A DNA stretch of 64,000 bases from positions 248,001-312,000 of the forward strand of contig NC_017096.1 of NCBI RefSeq assembly GCF_000284335.1, read 5' to 3'. This stretch comes from Caldisericum exile AZM16c01. Its GTDB lineage: Bacteria; Caldisericota; Caldisericia; Caldisericales; Caldisericaceae. The first letter of the stretch is position 1. Every line of letters begins with the position of its first letter. Below, one piece after another: positions 40,530 through 49,866 of this stretch. Under the pieces are notes generated by a model. It did no database searches and had not been told where the DNA came from. It saw only the letters and a list, made by a program, of their open reading frames with translations. The position numbers and the translations under genes were made by a program.

Positions 40530-42728
40530 ATGAAGAAGTTAGTAGCAGTATTGCTTACTGTGTTGCTACTTGCAAGTGGACTTGCAGTTTCTCCACTTAA
40601 TGCAGCAACGCAGGGATTTTCTGATGTAAAAGGTGACTATTGGGCGTATGAGGCGATTACATTCTTGTCGGGTAAAGGGATTATTTCTGGAGTAGGGCAA
40701 GGACTTTTCAAACCTGATGATCCTGTTACACGAGAACAACTTGCAAAGATCATTTGTCTATCGAAAGGAATAACTGAGTTTAAGCCTGCAAAACCAACCT
40801 TCAAAGATGTAAGTCCTTCTTCTTGGTCTTATGGATTTATTGAAGCGGCAGTAAAATCTGGTTACATTAAAGGATTTCCAGATGGTACATTTAAACCCAA
40901 GGAAAACATAAAGAGAGCAGACCTTGCAGTTCTTCTTGTAAGAGTTCTTGGTAAAGAAAGCGAAGCACAGAAGTATAAAGAACCCTTAGTTTTCTCGAAT
41001 GACGAAGCAAGCATTCCGAAGTATGCAATAGGTGCAATGAGTCTTGCGTATAACAATCACTATCAGTTGCTTAATTACAGGGCAGGAAGAAATGCAGCGC
41101 CAAATGCAAATGCAACAAGAGCAGAAGTTGCAAATGCAATCTATAAAATTCTTAAGCCCGTTAAAGTTGGTGGCACGATAAACCTTGCATCTGGAACAGA
41201 AGCAGATTCGCTTTTCCTTCCTCTTGCAAAAATTGGTGCATCAGGTGATTATTGGCTTTTGCAGTTTGCAAACCTCATTGGCCTTGATGAAAACGAAAGT
41301 GTGTATCCTCTTGCAGCAAAAGAAGTGCCCACAGTTCAAAATGGTCTTGTAAGTGTTTACGAGGTTAATGGTGAGAAGAGAATGAAGGTTACCTACCATT
41401 TAAGGGGTGGTTTAAAGTGGGCAGATGGACAGCCTGTCACAGTTAATGATTATATATTTACCGAAAAGCTCCTTCAAGATCCACAAGTTAAGGTTGTTTC
41501 TGCTTCGAGTATGTGGGCAAACTTCATTGACCATGTTGAAGCACCAAATAGTTCAACTCTTGTTTATTACTATAAGGTTGTCGATCCTCAGTACATTTTG
41601 GGAAGAGGTGTTTTACCAGAGCATATTTTGAAGCCAATTTACGATAAAGATCCAAGTCTTATTAACACATGTGATTTTAATACTCAACCTCTTGGAAATG
41701 GACCATTTATGTTAGAGAAGTGGGTTAAGAACTCCTATATTTCCTTTGTGAGAAACCCCTACTATCCTTGGGGGCAACCGCTTGTTGATAGAATTGTTAT
41801 TAAATACATTCCAGACGCTAACACAAGACTTGCAAACCTCATGGCAGGAACGATACTTGCAAGTAGTATTGATCCACAACAGATGCCGGTTTTAAAGAAC
41901 AGCAATAAGTTTAATGTGTATGTTTCCTTTAGTGAGGGTGGGCTCACATACATCGGTTGCATTACAACAAATCCACTTCTTTCAGATAAGCGAGTAAGAC
42001 AGGCAATTGCATATGGTATAAACATGGAAGCCTATGGAAAACAGTACTACGGATTTGATGTTCCAAGAGCAACTGGTCCAATTATGAAGAGCAGTTGGGC
42101 ATATAACCCAAAAGCAAAGACATACTACTATGATTTCAATAAGGCAAAACAACTCCTTGCAGAAGCAGGCTTTACAATGGGCTCAAATGGAGTTTTGGTT
42201 TCAAAAGATGGTAAAGAATTTGTTGTAACATTGGGCACTACCACTGCAACATCTTCGAAACAAGCAGGTGTATTTATTCAATCTGAATTACAAAAACTTG
42301 GAATTAAGGTGAATATTGCATCTTATCCAATATCAACTTACTATGGAAGAGTTATTCCTCAGGCGCAGGTTGACCTTTACTTTGCAGGTTGGATTGAAGA
42401 TCCACTCTTCCCAGGAAAACTTGACTCATACAAGTGCAATCAAATACCTACATCTGAAAATAACTATTCAGGCCTGAACTGGTCAAGATGGTGCAATGAG
42501 GAAGCAACAAAATACGCAAACCTTGCATACTCCACACTCGATAGAGAACTTGCAAAACAGTACTATGGAAAATTCCAGGAAATCTTTACAGAAGAACTTC
42601 CCGAAATTCCATGGCTTGAAAGAGTTGGAATTTCCGCAATAAGGAAGGAATTCAAGAACTATATCGGATCAAAAGGTGGTATTAACAGATACACGTGGAA
42701 TGCCTCCTTCTGGTATCTTGATAACTAA
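40530..42728 (+). CDS. SLH-anchored extracellular solute-binding protein (family 5)
   Basis: The ATG at 40530 follows GAGGAGG (732 residues). The parts are: signal peptide without lipobox cysteine (about 1-26); three SLH repeats (about 30-210: YWAYEAITFLSGKGIISG, GFIEAAVKSGYIKGFPDGTF, YAIGAMSLAYNNHY); and an SBP_bac_5 domain (about 215-732, with HLRGGLKWADGQPVTVNDY). Family 5 proteins bind oligopeptides, nickel or muropeptides. The fusion of SLH anchor and binding domain replaces the usual lipid anchor. Two permease genes follow, but no ATPase. Within a murein recycling operon the ligand is probably a muropeptide or wall fragment. Confidence 0.9.
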   Translation: MKKLVAVLLTVLLLASGLAVSPLNAATQGFSDVKGDYWAYEAITFLSGKGIISGVGQGLFKPDDPVTREQLAKIICLSKGITEFKPAKPTFKDVSPSSWSYGFIEAAVKSGYIKGFPDGTFKPKENIKRADLAVLLVRVLGKESEAQKYKEPLVFSNDEASIPKYAIGAMSLAYNNHYQLLNYRAGRNAAPNANATRAEVANAIYKILKPVKVGGTINLASGTEADSLFLPLAKIGASGDYWLLQFANLIGLDENESVYPLAAKEVPTVQNGLVSVYEVNGEKRMKVTYHLRGGLKWADGQPVTVNDYIFTEKLLQDPQVKVVSASSMWANFIDHVEAPNSSTLVYYYKVVDPQYILGRGVLPEHILKPIYDKDPSLINTCDFNTQPLGNGPFMLEKWVKNSYISFVRNPYYPWGQPLVDRIVIKYIPDANTRLANLMAGTILASSIDPQQMPVLKNSNKFNVYVSFSEGGLTYIGCITTNPLLSDKRVRQAIAYGINMEAYGKQYYGFDVPRATGPIMKSSWAYNPKAKTYYYDFNKAKQLLAEAGFTMGSNGVLVSKDGKEFVVTLGTTTATSSKQAGVFIQSELQKLGIKVNIASYPISTYYGRVIPQAQVDLYFAGWIEDPLFPGKLDSYKCNQIPTSENNYSGLNWSRWCNEEATKYANLAYSTLDRELAKQYYGKFQEIFTEELPEIPWLERVGISAIRKEFKNYIGSKGGINRYTWNASFWYLDN

Positions 42729-42738
42729 TCGAAAAGAT

Positions 42739-42762
42739 GAGGGCCCTTCTTTTTGGGCCCTC
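42739..42762 (+). terminator. GC-rich stem-loop between binding protein and permeases
   Basis: GAGGGCCC (42739-42746) pairs perfectly with GGGCCCTC (42755-42762) across an eight-base pyrimidine loop. It lacks a following T-run. Placed after a binding-protein gene, it is best read as a 3' stabiliser or partial terminator that keeps the binding protein in excess over the permeases. Confidence 0.75.
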
Positions 42763-42782
42763 TAAAACTTGTGGAGGTTTAG

Positions 42783-43748
42783 ATGAGGCAGTATATTACA
42801 AGAAGAGTTTTAATTCTGATACCTGAACTTTTTGTAATTACATTCATTGCGTTTATTTTTTACAGCCTTATGGGTGATCCGTTTGCGGAATTGAGAGCAA
42901 ATCCATTTATAAATCAGGGGTATGTCCAATACCTTGAAAAAGCGTATGGCTTTGATAAACCTGTCCTCGTGAGGTACTTCTTTTGGCTTTCGCAGGTTGT
43001 AAGAGGTAATTTTGGAATCTCAGCAGTTACTGGTGAGCCTGTAATTACTTTAATTAAACGAGCAATGCCCATTACCCTCTCAATTAATATCTTTACATTT
43101 ACTTTCTCTCTTATTGTGGGAGTTTTAATTGGTTTTGCATCCGCATTAAGACAGCGGTCATTTTTAGATAATTTCTTCACTGTCCTTTCCTATATAGGTC
43201 TTGCGATGCCTTCTTTCTGGCTTTCTTTGATGCTTATGATTCTTTTTTCGGTTAAATTACACTGGCTTCCACCTGGAGGCTTTATGACTCCCGGAATGGA
43301 AAATGCGTCATTTCTTCCAAGAGTTATTGATAGACTTAAATATATTGTTATGCCTTTTATTGTTTTAGGTTTTGGTGGTCTTACGGGCTGGGTGAGATAT
43401 ACTCGTTCTTCTGTCCTTGAAATGCTTAAGAAGGATTATGTTAGAACTGCCCGTGCAAAAGGCCTTCCGGAGAGTGTTGTTTTAAGGAAACATGTTTTTC
43501 GAAATTCTTTAAATCCCATTGTAACACTCTTTTTCCTTTCTTTTCCTGGATTTTTTAGTGGCTCTGCAATTGTTGAACAAATTTTTTCAATTCCTGGCAT
43601 GGGAAGTTTGGTTATAAGCGCAGTTATGAATAACGACTATATGGTTGCGATGGCATCTCTTGTATTTTATTCTACGATGCTTGTTATTTCTCTTCTTCTT
43701 GCAGACATTGCGTATGCCTTCCTTGACCCAAGAGTTAAATTTAGTTGA
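42783..43748 (+). CDS. ABC transporter permease, DppB/OppB type
   Basis: A 321-residue membrane protein with six predicted helices. The N-terminus RQYITRRVLILIPELFVITFIAF and the EAA loop region (SSVLEMLKKDYVRTARAKGLPESVV-like, about 218-242) are diagnostic of DppB. A large periplasmic loop follows TM1. GGAGG lies seven bases before the ATG. It works with the downstream DppC-like permease and the SLH binding protein. Confidence 0.9.
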   Translation: MRQYITRRVLILIPELFVITFIAFIFYSLMGDPFAELRANPFINQGYVQYLEKAYGFDKPVLVRYFFWLSQVVRGNFGISAVTGEPVITLIKRAMPITLSINIFTFTFSLIVGVLIGFASALRQRSFLDNFFTVLSYIGLAMPSFWLSLMLMILFSVKLHWLPPGGFMTPGMENASFLPRVIDRLKYIVMPFIVLGFGGLTGWVRYTRSSVLEMLKKDYVRTARAKGLPESVVLRKHVFRNSLNPIVTLFFLSFPGFFSGSAIVEQIFSIPGMGSLVISAVMNNDYMVAMASLVFYSTMLVISLLLADIAYAFLDPRVKFS

Positions 43749-43756
43749 GGTGGATA

Positions 43757-44644
43757 ATGGATATTGAGGTTAGAAAGGAAGTAGTTAAAAAGGAAACATC
43801 TACCTATTGGAATAAGGTATTTGAAAGATTAAAAAAAGACAAACTTGCGATGATTTCACTTTTCTTTCTAATTCTTATATTTGTTTTTGTAATTTTTGGT
43901 CCAATTTTCTACAGAGTTGACCCGAATTACATAAATCTAAATGAGGTTTTGCAACCGCCAAGTAGACTTCATCTGCTTGGAACAGATGAAAATGGGAGAG
44001 ACGAACTTGCACGTCTCATGTATGGTGGGCGTATATCTCTTTTAATTTCTTTTGCAGTAACTTTAACTTCCGGATTAATTGGAGCATTTATTGGTATATT
44101 TGCAGCGTATAAAAAAGGTTTTGTTGATTTAACGCTTATGAGGATAAATGAAATTATGATGACAATACCAGAGTTTCCAATTCTTGTGGTTGCTGCAAAG
44201 ATAAGAATAGTGCCAAGTTCTATTTTGAAGTTAATTATCATTTTAGTTATATTTGGATGGGTTGGTATTGCAAGAATTGTAAGAGGAGAAGCGTTGAGCG
44301 TATCTGAAGAACAATATGTTGAGGCTGCTAAAGCAATTGGTGTAAGCGACACAGGTATCATTTTTAAGCATATACTTCCAAATACGTTTCATGTGCTTAT
44401 CGTTTGGTCTACGCTGAGATTAGGTGGTGTAATCCTCTCTGAAGCAGCACTTTCATTTTTTGGGCTTGGTGTCCAACCCCCTGCTGCAAGTTGGGGAAAT
44501 ATGCTCATGAATGCTCAGACTTATATTTGGACTGCCCAGTGGCTTGTTGTATTCCCTGGATTGATGATTTTTTTGGTAGTATTACTCTTTAACTTTATAG
44601 GAGATGGATTGAGAAACGCAATGGATCCAAAATTTTTCAGATGA
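43757..44644 (+). CDS. ABC transporter permease, DppC/OppC type
   Basis: Start at the ATG 43757 (296 residues), preceded by GAGGTGG. A cytoplasmic N-terminus, first helix (about 35-60), LLGTDENGRDELARLMYGGRISL (DppC hallmark, about 78-100) and the EAA loop with EEQYVEAAKAIGVSD are visible. It pairs with the DppB-type permease. No ATP-binding subunits (DppD/DppF) are encoded in the operon, so they must come from another locus. The stop overlaps the next ATG by four bases. Confidence 0.9.
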   Translation: MDIEVRKEVVKKETSTYWNKVFERLKKDKLAMISLFFLILIFVFVIFGPIFYRVDPNYINLNEVLQPPSRLHLLGTDENGRDELARLMYGGRISLLISFAVTLTSGLIGAFIGIFAAYKKGFVDLTLMRINEIMMTIPEFPILVVAAKIRIVPSSILKLIIILVIFGWVGIARIVRGEALSVSEEQYVEAAKAIGVSDTGIIFKHILPNTFHVLIVWSTLRLGGVILSEAALSFFGLGVQPPAASWGNMLMNAQTYIWTAQWLVVFPGLMIFLVVLLFNFIGDGLRNAMDPKFFR

Positions 44645-45366
44645 GAATAGGATTTTCAACTATTGGATTTCTATTAAACGGAGAAAAATTTGAGTTAAAC
44701 TCTTCTTTTGTAGATGAAGTGGAATTTGTATATGACTTTGATGAAATTTCCATTCCAAAGGTAAGCGTTCCTATTTCGATTCATTCACCATATTTTTATA
44801 CAAATCTTGCAAGCCTTTCAAAAGCGCACAATGAGTTTAGCGTGAAGGAAATTTCAAAGGCACTTGATTTTGGCTTAAAAACGGTTGTTCATGAGGGAAG
44901 TTTAACTACACGGTTTAACGGATATGTAAGTCAAGCGATAAATATTATGAAAAGTTCCTTTGAATACCTTACAGAGCGATACAAAAACATCATTGTTGAA
45001 AACACAACAGGGTCTCTTTTTTCGAGTTTTGACGATTTTGTTTCTTTTTTCTCAGATTTTGAAGTTGAGTTTTGTTTTGATGTCTCACACTACTTTTTGA
45101 AATACGGGATTTTTAATAAGCCAATTATTTTAAAAGAAAAATACTTAGAAAAAATTAGTAAAGTGCATATAAGCGATACAGTCGAAGGTAAAGACCTTCA
45201 TCTGCCACTTGGTAAAGGCAAGGTTAATTTTGCCCTTGTAAAAGATTTTATAAAGGATCTTCGAGGTGATGTTTCTATAATTATTGAAAGCATTCCGAGG
45301 GAAGGAGATGTTTTGAAATTCTACATGGAAGAGGTTGAAAAATTTAGGGAGATAATCAATGAATGA
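44641..45366 (+). CDS. Xylose-isomerase-like TIM-barrel protein
   Basis: A 241-residue protein of the AP-endonuclease-2/xylose-isomerase-like barrel. Metal-binding positions appear in ISIHSPY (His), VHEGS (His-Glu), IVENT (Glu), FDVSH (Asp, His), VHISD (His, Asp) and IIIES (Glu). The family includes endonuclease IV, sugar epimerases and lactonases; position in the amino-sugar operon favours a sugar epimerase or isomerase, perhaps acting on the lactyl or sugar moiety. That is inference. It overlaps both neighbours by 4-8 bases. Confidence 0.7.
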   Translation: MRIGFSTIGFLLNGEKFELNSSFVDEVEFVYDFDEISIPKVSVPISIHSPYFYTNLASLSKAHNEFSVKEISKALDFGLKTVVHEGSLTTRFNGYVSQAINIMKSSFEYLTERYKNIIVENTTGSLFSSFDDFVSFFSDFEVEFCFDVSHYFLKYGIFNKPIILKEKYLEKISKVHISDTVEGKDLHLPLGKGKVNFALVKDFIKDLRGDVSIIIESIPREGDVLKFYMEEVEKFREIINE

Positions 45367-46714
45367 TATAGGAAAGATTTTTCTGTTTGGTTTTGAAGAA
45401 TCCGTCATATCCTTAGAAAGGTTGAAATTCTTTAAGAGTGTTGGCGCAAAGAATTTTATTCTCTTTAAAAGGAATATCGAAAGACTGGAAGAAAATATTG
45501 ATATTCTCAAAAACGAGTTTGACAATCCAATTATTTCTGTTGATGGTGAAGGTGGTATTGTAAGGAGAATAAGTGAATTTGATGATTTTATGTTTTCAAA
45601 TATGAACATAGGTTCCTCTTTTGATCCTCTTTACGCAAAGGAAACCTATTTTAAAATGGGGAAAATTCTATTTGATAAAGGCATAAACATGAACCTTGCG
45701 CCTGTTGTTGATGTGTATCTATCAGATGGAAATACAATCGGTATAAGGAGTTTTGGAAGTTTTGAAGATGCAGTTTCTGAATTTTCAATAAATGCGATAG
45801 AAGGCTTGCATGCATCAAATGTGTATGCAGTTGCAAAACACTTCATAGGTTATGGCGGTGTAAAAATTGACCCGCATAAGACAATCCCTACATTTACACT
45901 TGACTATCCTTACTTCGAAAGGGCACTAAAACCTTTCAGGGAAGTTAAAGATATCGCTGACTTTATAATGACTGCGCATATCATTATCCCTTTTCTTGAT
46001 AATGTGCCTGTTACATTTTCAAAGAATGCCATTTCTGTTTTGCGGGAGTTTTACACTGGCCCAATTATGACAGATGACCTTGAAATGGGAGGTGCGTTTG
46101 TTTTTCCACCACACGAAATTCCCTTAAAGGCCCTTCTTGCAGGAAATGATATGCTTTCTGTTTGTTCTTCTTTTGAATTGCAGAAACTCATGGTAAACGA
46201 AGTTGAAAAGGCACATTTAAATCTTGACCCACATATTGAAAGGATTGAAAACATTAGAAAATTTGAAGATTCAAAGGTAAGTGAGATTCCATTAAGGGAA
46301 GAGCGCTATATCACGCTTTATAAAGATATTGACTTTGTTGGAACCGAAAATTTCAAATTAATTGTCCTTTTTAGTTTGAGTGAACATTTTAAAGGAGAGC
46401 ATGTGTTTAATTACTCTCCGGATATAGGTGATGAGGAAAAACAAAGGATATTAGATACTTTATCTTCAGATGATTATGTAGTGATAACAGTCTATAATGC
46501 CTTTGACCAAGAAAATGTAGTTAAGTTTGTTAAGAGTATAAAGAATAAAGTAAAAAAACTTTGTGTGATTTTGTTGGGTGATCCTTTTGATAGAGAATAT
46601 TTCTTATTTTCTGACTGCATAATTCTCACTTATTCTCCACTCCCAAGAATAGTTGATTATGCTTTGAAAGTAGTTAAAGGAGAATATGAAGCATTGGGGA
46701 GGCTTCCTGTATGA
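45359..46714 (+). CDS. nagZ: Beta-N-acetylhexosaminidase NagZ (GH3)
   Basis: A 451-residue glycoside hydrolase family 3 protein. VDGEGGIVRR (61-70) begins the sugar site; KHFIGYGGVKIDPH (160-173) carries the Asp171-x-His173 acid/base dyad typical of NagZ; and IMTDDLEMGG (236-245) carries the nucleophile Asp239/240. A C-terminal Rossmann-like extension (about 320-451) recalls B. subtilis NagZ. It has no signal peptide, so it acts on imported GlcNAc-MurNAc fragments, as in Gram-negative recycling. The GYGG replaces the common GHG, a mild variation. Confidence 0.88.
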   Translation: MNDIGKIFLFGFEESVISLERLKFFKSVGAKNFILFKRNIERLEENIDILKNEFDNPIISVDGEGGIVRRISEFDDFMFSNMNIGSSFDPLYAKETYFKMGKILFDKGINMNLAPVVDVYLSDGNTIGIRSFGSFEDAVSEFSINAIEGLHASNVYAVAKHFIGYGGVKIDPHKTIPTFTLDYPYFERALKPFREVKDIADFIMTAHIIIPFLDNVPVTFSKNAISVLREFYTGPIMTDDLEMGGAFVFPPHEIPLKALLAGNDMLSVCSSFELQKLMVNEVEKAHLNLDPHIERIENIRKFEDSKVSEIPLREERYITLYKDIDFVGTENFKLIVLFSLSEHFKGEHVFNYSPDIGDEEKQRILDTLSSDDYVVITVYNAFDQENVVKFVKSIKNKVKKLCVILLGDPFDREYFLFSDCIILTYSPLPRIVDYALKVVKGEYEALGRLPV

Positions 46715-47760
46715 AGTTAGAAAAGGTAATTGATGATGCATTAGAAAATAAAATTGCAACAGGTATAGCGGTTTCCATAGTAGATAGAAAAAATAGGATT
46801 TTTGAAATTACAAAAGGACACACAGAAGAAGAAGGAGAAGATATAACTAAAGCAACACTCTTTGACCTTGCATCTTTAACTAAAGTTGTCTTTACGACTC
46901 CCTATATCCTAAAATTGGTAGAGGATGGTTTGCTTTCGATAAATGACCCTGTGAGTTTGTATGTAAATGGTTTTCCTGAAAACATAACTTTGAAGAACCT
47001 TTTAACGCATACTGGTGGTTTAAAACCGTGGCTTCCTTTATTTTCAGACGACCTGAATATTGATAACAGTAAGCCTTACGAGGTTAAACAAATTACAAAG
47101 GAAGAGGCGATAGACAAGATAATAAAGTTTGGTATAGATGCTTCTCCAAATGTGAAAGTTGAATATAGTGATCTTGGTTTTATTCTTCTGGGATTTATAA
47201 TTGAGACTATAACCAAAAAAGATTTAAAAGAGTGTGCAAGAGAATTTTTTGATGAAATCTCTATGTTTAGCACAACCTTTGGACCTGTTCAAGGCGATGT
47301 TGCTTCAACTGAGATAGTTCAAGGAAAACACCTTAAAGGGATTGTCCACGATGAAAACGCAAGAGCACTTGGTGGTATAAGTGGCCATGCAGGGCTTTTT
47401 TCCAATTTAAACGACCTTGAAAGGTATGCGCTATTTATTCTTAACAGTGGGAGTATCGATGAAAAAAGGATACTAACAGAAGATTCCATAGTGCTTATGA
47501 AAGAAACTGCAACTACGGATTTAAAACCTGAAAGGACCATCGGATTTATAAAGGGAAAGTATTTAAGCACTGCACCTGATTTTGCATCAGTAGAATCAAT
47601 TGGGCACACTGGTTTTACTGGAACATCTATTTACTTCGATTTTAAGCGTAGTATTGCAATTATCATCTTAACCAACAGAGTTTATTATGGAAGGGAAAAT
47701 AATAAACACATGCATCTTAGAAGAATCATTGGCAACCTCATTTATAAGGAGATACTATGA
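46711..47760 (+). CDS. Beta-lactamase-family serine hydrolase (AmiE/YbbE-like)
   Basis: A 349-residue serine hydrolase of the class C beta-lactamase/EstB fold. Motifs: SLTK (about 54-57, nucleophile Ser and general base Lys), YSD (about 151-153, in place of YxN), and HTGFTGTS (about 294-301, in place of KTG). In B. subtilis the neighbour of nagZ and namZ is AmiE, an amidase of this fold that removes peptides from MurNAc. The identical context suggests the same job here. No signal peptide is present. It overlaps nagZ and anmK by four bases each. Confidence 0.8.
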   Translation: MKLEKVIDDALENKIATGIAVSIVDRKNRIFEITKGHTEEEGEDITKATLFDLASLTKVVFTTPYILKLVEDGLLSINDPVSLYVNGFPENITLKNLLTHTGGLKPWLPLFSDDLNIDNSKPYEVKQITKEEAIDKIIKFGIDASPNVKVEYSDLGFILLGFIIETITKKDLKECAREFFDEISMFSTTFGPVQGDVASTEIVQGKHLKGIVHDENARALGGISGHAGLFSNLNDLERYALFILNSGSIDEKRILTEDSIVLMKETATTDLKPERTIGFIKGKYLSTAPDFASVESIGHTGFTGTSIYFDFKRSIAIIILTNRVYYGRENNKHMHLRRIIGNLIYKEIL

Positions 47761-48854
47761 AGGCACTTGGAATAATGAGTGGAACATCTCTTGATGGAAT
47801 TACAATTGCACTTATTGAAGCAGATCCTAACGCAGAAAATTTGAATATTTTACACTACAAAACTTATCCGTATAGTGATGAGGTAAAAAATCGTATAAAG
47901 GAAGTCTCTGAGCACGGGGTTGTAGATGAAGTTTCTAATTTGAATTACGAACTTGGTGTTATTTTTTCTCACGCAGTTTCGAGATTTTTAACTGATTTCG
48001 GCATTGATTTCAATGAAATTTTTGTTATAGGTCTTCACGGACAGACAATATATCATAATAGTGGCATTTCAACACTCCAAATCGGTGAGCCATCTTTTAT
48101 TGCAATAAGAAATCACATTGATGTTGTATCAAATTTTAGGTCAAAGGATATTGTGCTTGGAGGAACTGGAGCACCACTTATTCCTTACTTTGATTTCCTT
48201 TATTTCCGAAAGTTTTCTCCAGTTGCTTTGGTAAATTTAGGTGGAATTTCAAATATTACATTTGTCCCCGATAATGATCCTTCACATGTGATTGCCTTTG
48301 ATATGGGACCTTGCAATATGGTGCTTGATAAATCTGCACAAGTTTTGTTTGGTGTCGATTTTGATAAAGATGGTGCATTTGCTATGCAAGGAAAAATAAA
48401 TGATGAAATGCTTGATTATTTGAAAAATAACGAATATATTTTGAAAAAACCTCCAAAGAGTGCAGGGCGAAGTGAGTTTGGAGACAAGTTTTTTGGCGAT
48501 ATTCTTGAGAAATTTGGTAAAATTAATAAGTTTGACTTTATTGCAACGCTTAATATGTTTGTTGCATATTCCATTGCGTATTCAATAAAAAATTTTATCA
48601 ACTCACGGTTTAATCTTCTGGTTCTTTCTGGTGGTGGAGCGAAAAACAAAACCCTTGTGGAAAATATAAAAAGATTACTAAATGATTTTGAGGTGAAACA
48701 TTCCGATAACTTTGGAATACCGAGTGAAGCAAAAGAGGCAGTTGCATTTGGAGTCTATGCGATAAGAAGTAAGTTAAAACTCAAATCGCACCTTCCTCAA
48801 ACAACAGGAAGTAAAAGCGATTACATAATGGGGAGTTTAACATATGGAGAATGA
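47757..48854 (+). CDS. anmK: Anhydro-N-acetylmuramic acid kinase AnmK
   Basis: A 365-residue ASKHA-fold kinase. GIMSGTSLDG (5-14), IGLHGQTIYH, LGGISNITF and VLSGGGAKN are AnmK signatures. It opens the 1,6-anhydro ring and phosphorylates to MurNAc-6-P, feeding MurQ. Its presence implies that the cell handles products of lytic transglycosylases, in addition to the hydrolytic MurNAc route served by the BadF-type kinase. The end overlaps the SIS gene by 11 bases. Confidence 0.93.
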   Translation: MKALGIMSGTSLDGITIALIEADPNAENLNILHYKTYPYSDEVKNRIKEVSEHGVVDEVSNLNYELGVIFSHAVSRFLTDFGIDFNEIFVIGLHGQTIYHNSGISTLQIGEPSFIAIRNHIDVVSNFRSKDIVLGGTGAPLIPYFDFLYFRKFSPVALVNLGGISNITFVPDNDPSHVIAFDMGPCNMVLDKSAQVLFGVDFDKDGAFAMQGKINDEMLDYLKNNEYILKKPPKSAGRSEFGDKFFGDILEKFGKINKFDFIATLNMFVAYSIAYSIKNFINSRFNLLVLSGGGAKNKTLVENIKRLLNDFEVKHSDNFGIPSEAKEAVAFGVYAIRSKLKLKSHLPQTTGSKSDYIMGSLTYGE

Positions 48855-49866
48855 ATATTTTATGCTTAAAGAAATACGAGAAGTATTAGATGTAATTGAT
48901 AAATACAAAAGTCGTAAAGATTTTGATGAAATAAAAGAAAAGATTTTGGAATTTAATCCAGCATCAATAATAATTGCCTCACGGGGGACTTCTGATAATG
49001 CAGCAGTTTTTGGTAAATATGTTCTTGAATCTATCTTTAAAATTCCTGTTTCCTTTGCATCATTTTCGTTATACCTTTGGTATAGAAGTTTTCCATTTTT
49101 AAAAAATGTCCTTGGCGTAGGGATAAGTCAATCAGGAGAGACAGTTGATGTTGTAAAAGTGATTGAAACTTTTAATAGAGAAGGAAGTCTTACACTTGGG
49201 ATAACAAATGAAAGCGATTCGACTTTAGCAAAGATTTCAAAGATAAGTTTTCTTCTTGAGGCAGGCAAGGAACACAGTGTTGCTGCAACAAAGACTTACT
49301 CTTCAACTCTTTTGTTTTTTCTCGGCCTTGCAAATAATTTAAATGGCATTTCCGATTTTGATAGCATAAAGGAATCTGTGAATAATGTTATTGAGAAATC
49401 CAATGACATACAAAAACTTGTCACACGTTATAGATTTGCAGAAAGTTTCATAATTCTTGGAAGAGGTTTTAATTATCCAAATGCGCTTGAATTTGCATTG
49501 AAACTAAGAGAAACTTGTCTTGTAAATGCTGTAGGGTATTCTACGGTTGATTTTTTGCATGGGCCTATTGCTTCATTAACTCCTGAGACTCCTGTGATAC
49601 TCTTAATGCCACATGATGAGACATTTGAATCAAACTTAGAAGTCCTTAAAACTCTTATTTCTTACAATGCAGATGTTCTTGTTGTATCTGATTTTCAAGA
49701 TTTACCTTCAAACGTGTTCCATTTTTATATAAAGGAAGGAAAGACCCTTGAATATCCTGTTTATATTGCTTCTTTTTTGCAGTTGTTCTCGTTCTACCTT
49801 TCCATTGAAAAAAAATTAAATCCAGATAAACCTGAAAAATTAAGGAAGGTGACATATGGAATATAA
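48844..49866 (+). CDS. SIS-domain aminosugar deaminase/isomerase (NagB-II/GlmS-like)
   Basis: A 340-residue protein with two SIS domains, equal to the isomerase half of GlmS without the glutaminase. Motifs: IASRGTSDNAAVFGKY (about 39-54), GISQSGETVDVV and AATKTYSSTLLF in the first domain; LGRGFNYPNALEFALKLRETC and DFLHGP in the second. Such proteins deaminate glucosamine-6-P to fructose-6-P. It follows NagA logically and overlaps it by 11 bases, completing the route from MurNAc to glycolysis. Confidence 0.88.
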   Translation: MENEYFMLKEIREVLDVIDKYKSRKDFDEIKEKILEFNPASIIIASRGTSDNAAVFGKYVLESIFKIPVSFASFSLYLWYRSFPFLKNVLGVGISQSGETVDVVKVIETFNREGSLTLGITNESDSTLAKISKISFLLEAGKEHSVAATKTYSSTLLFFLGLANNLNGISDFDSIKESVNNVIEKSNDIQKLVTRYRFAESFIILGRGFNYPNALEFALKLRETCLVNAVGYSTVDFLHGPIASLTPETPVILLMPHDETFESNLEVLKTLISYNADVLVVSDFQDLPSNVFHFYIKEGKTLEYPVYIASFLQLFSFYLSIEKKLNPDKPEKLRKVTYGI

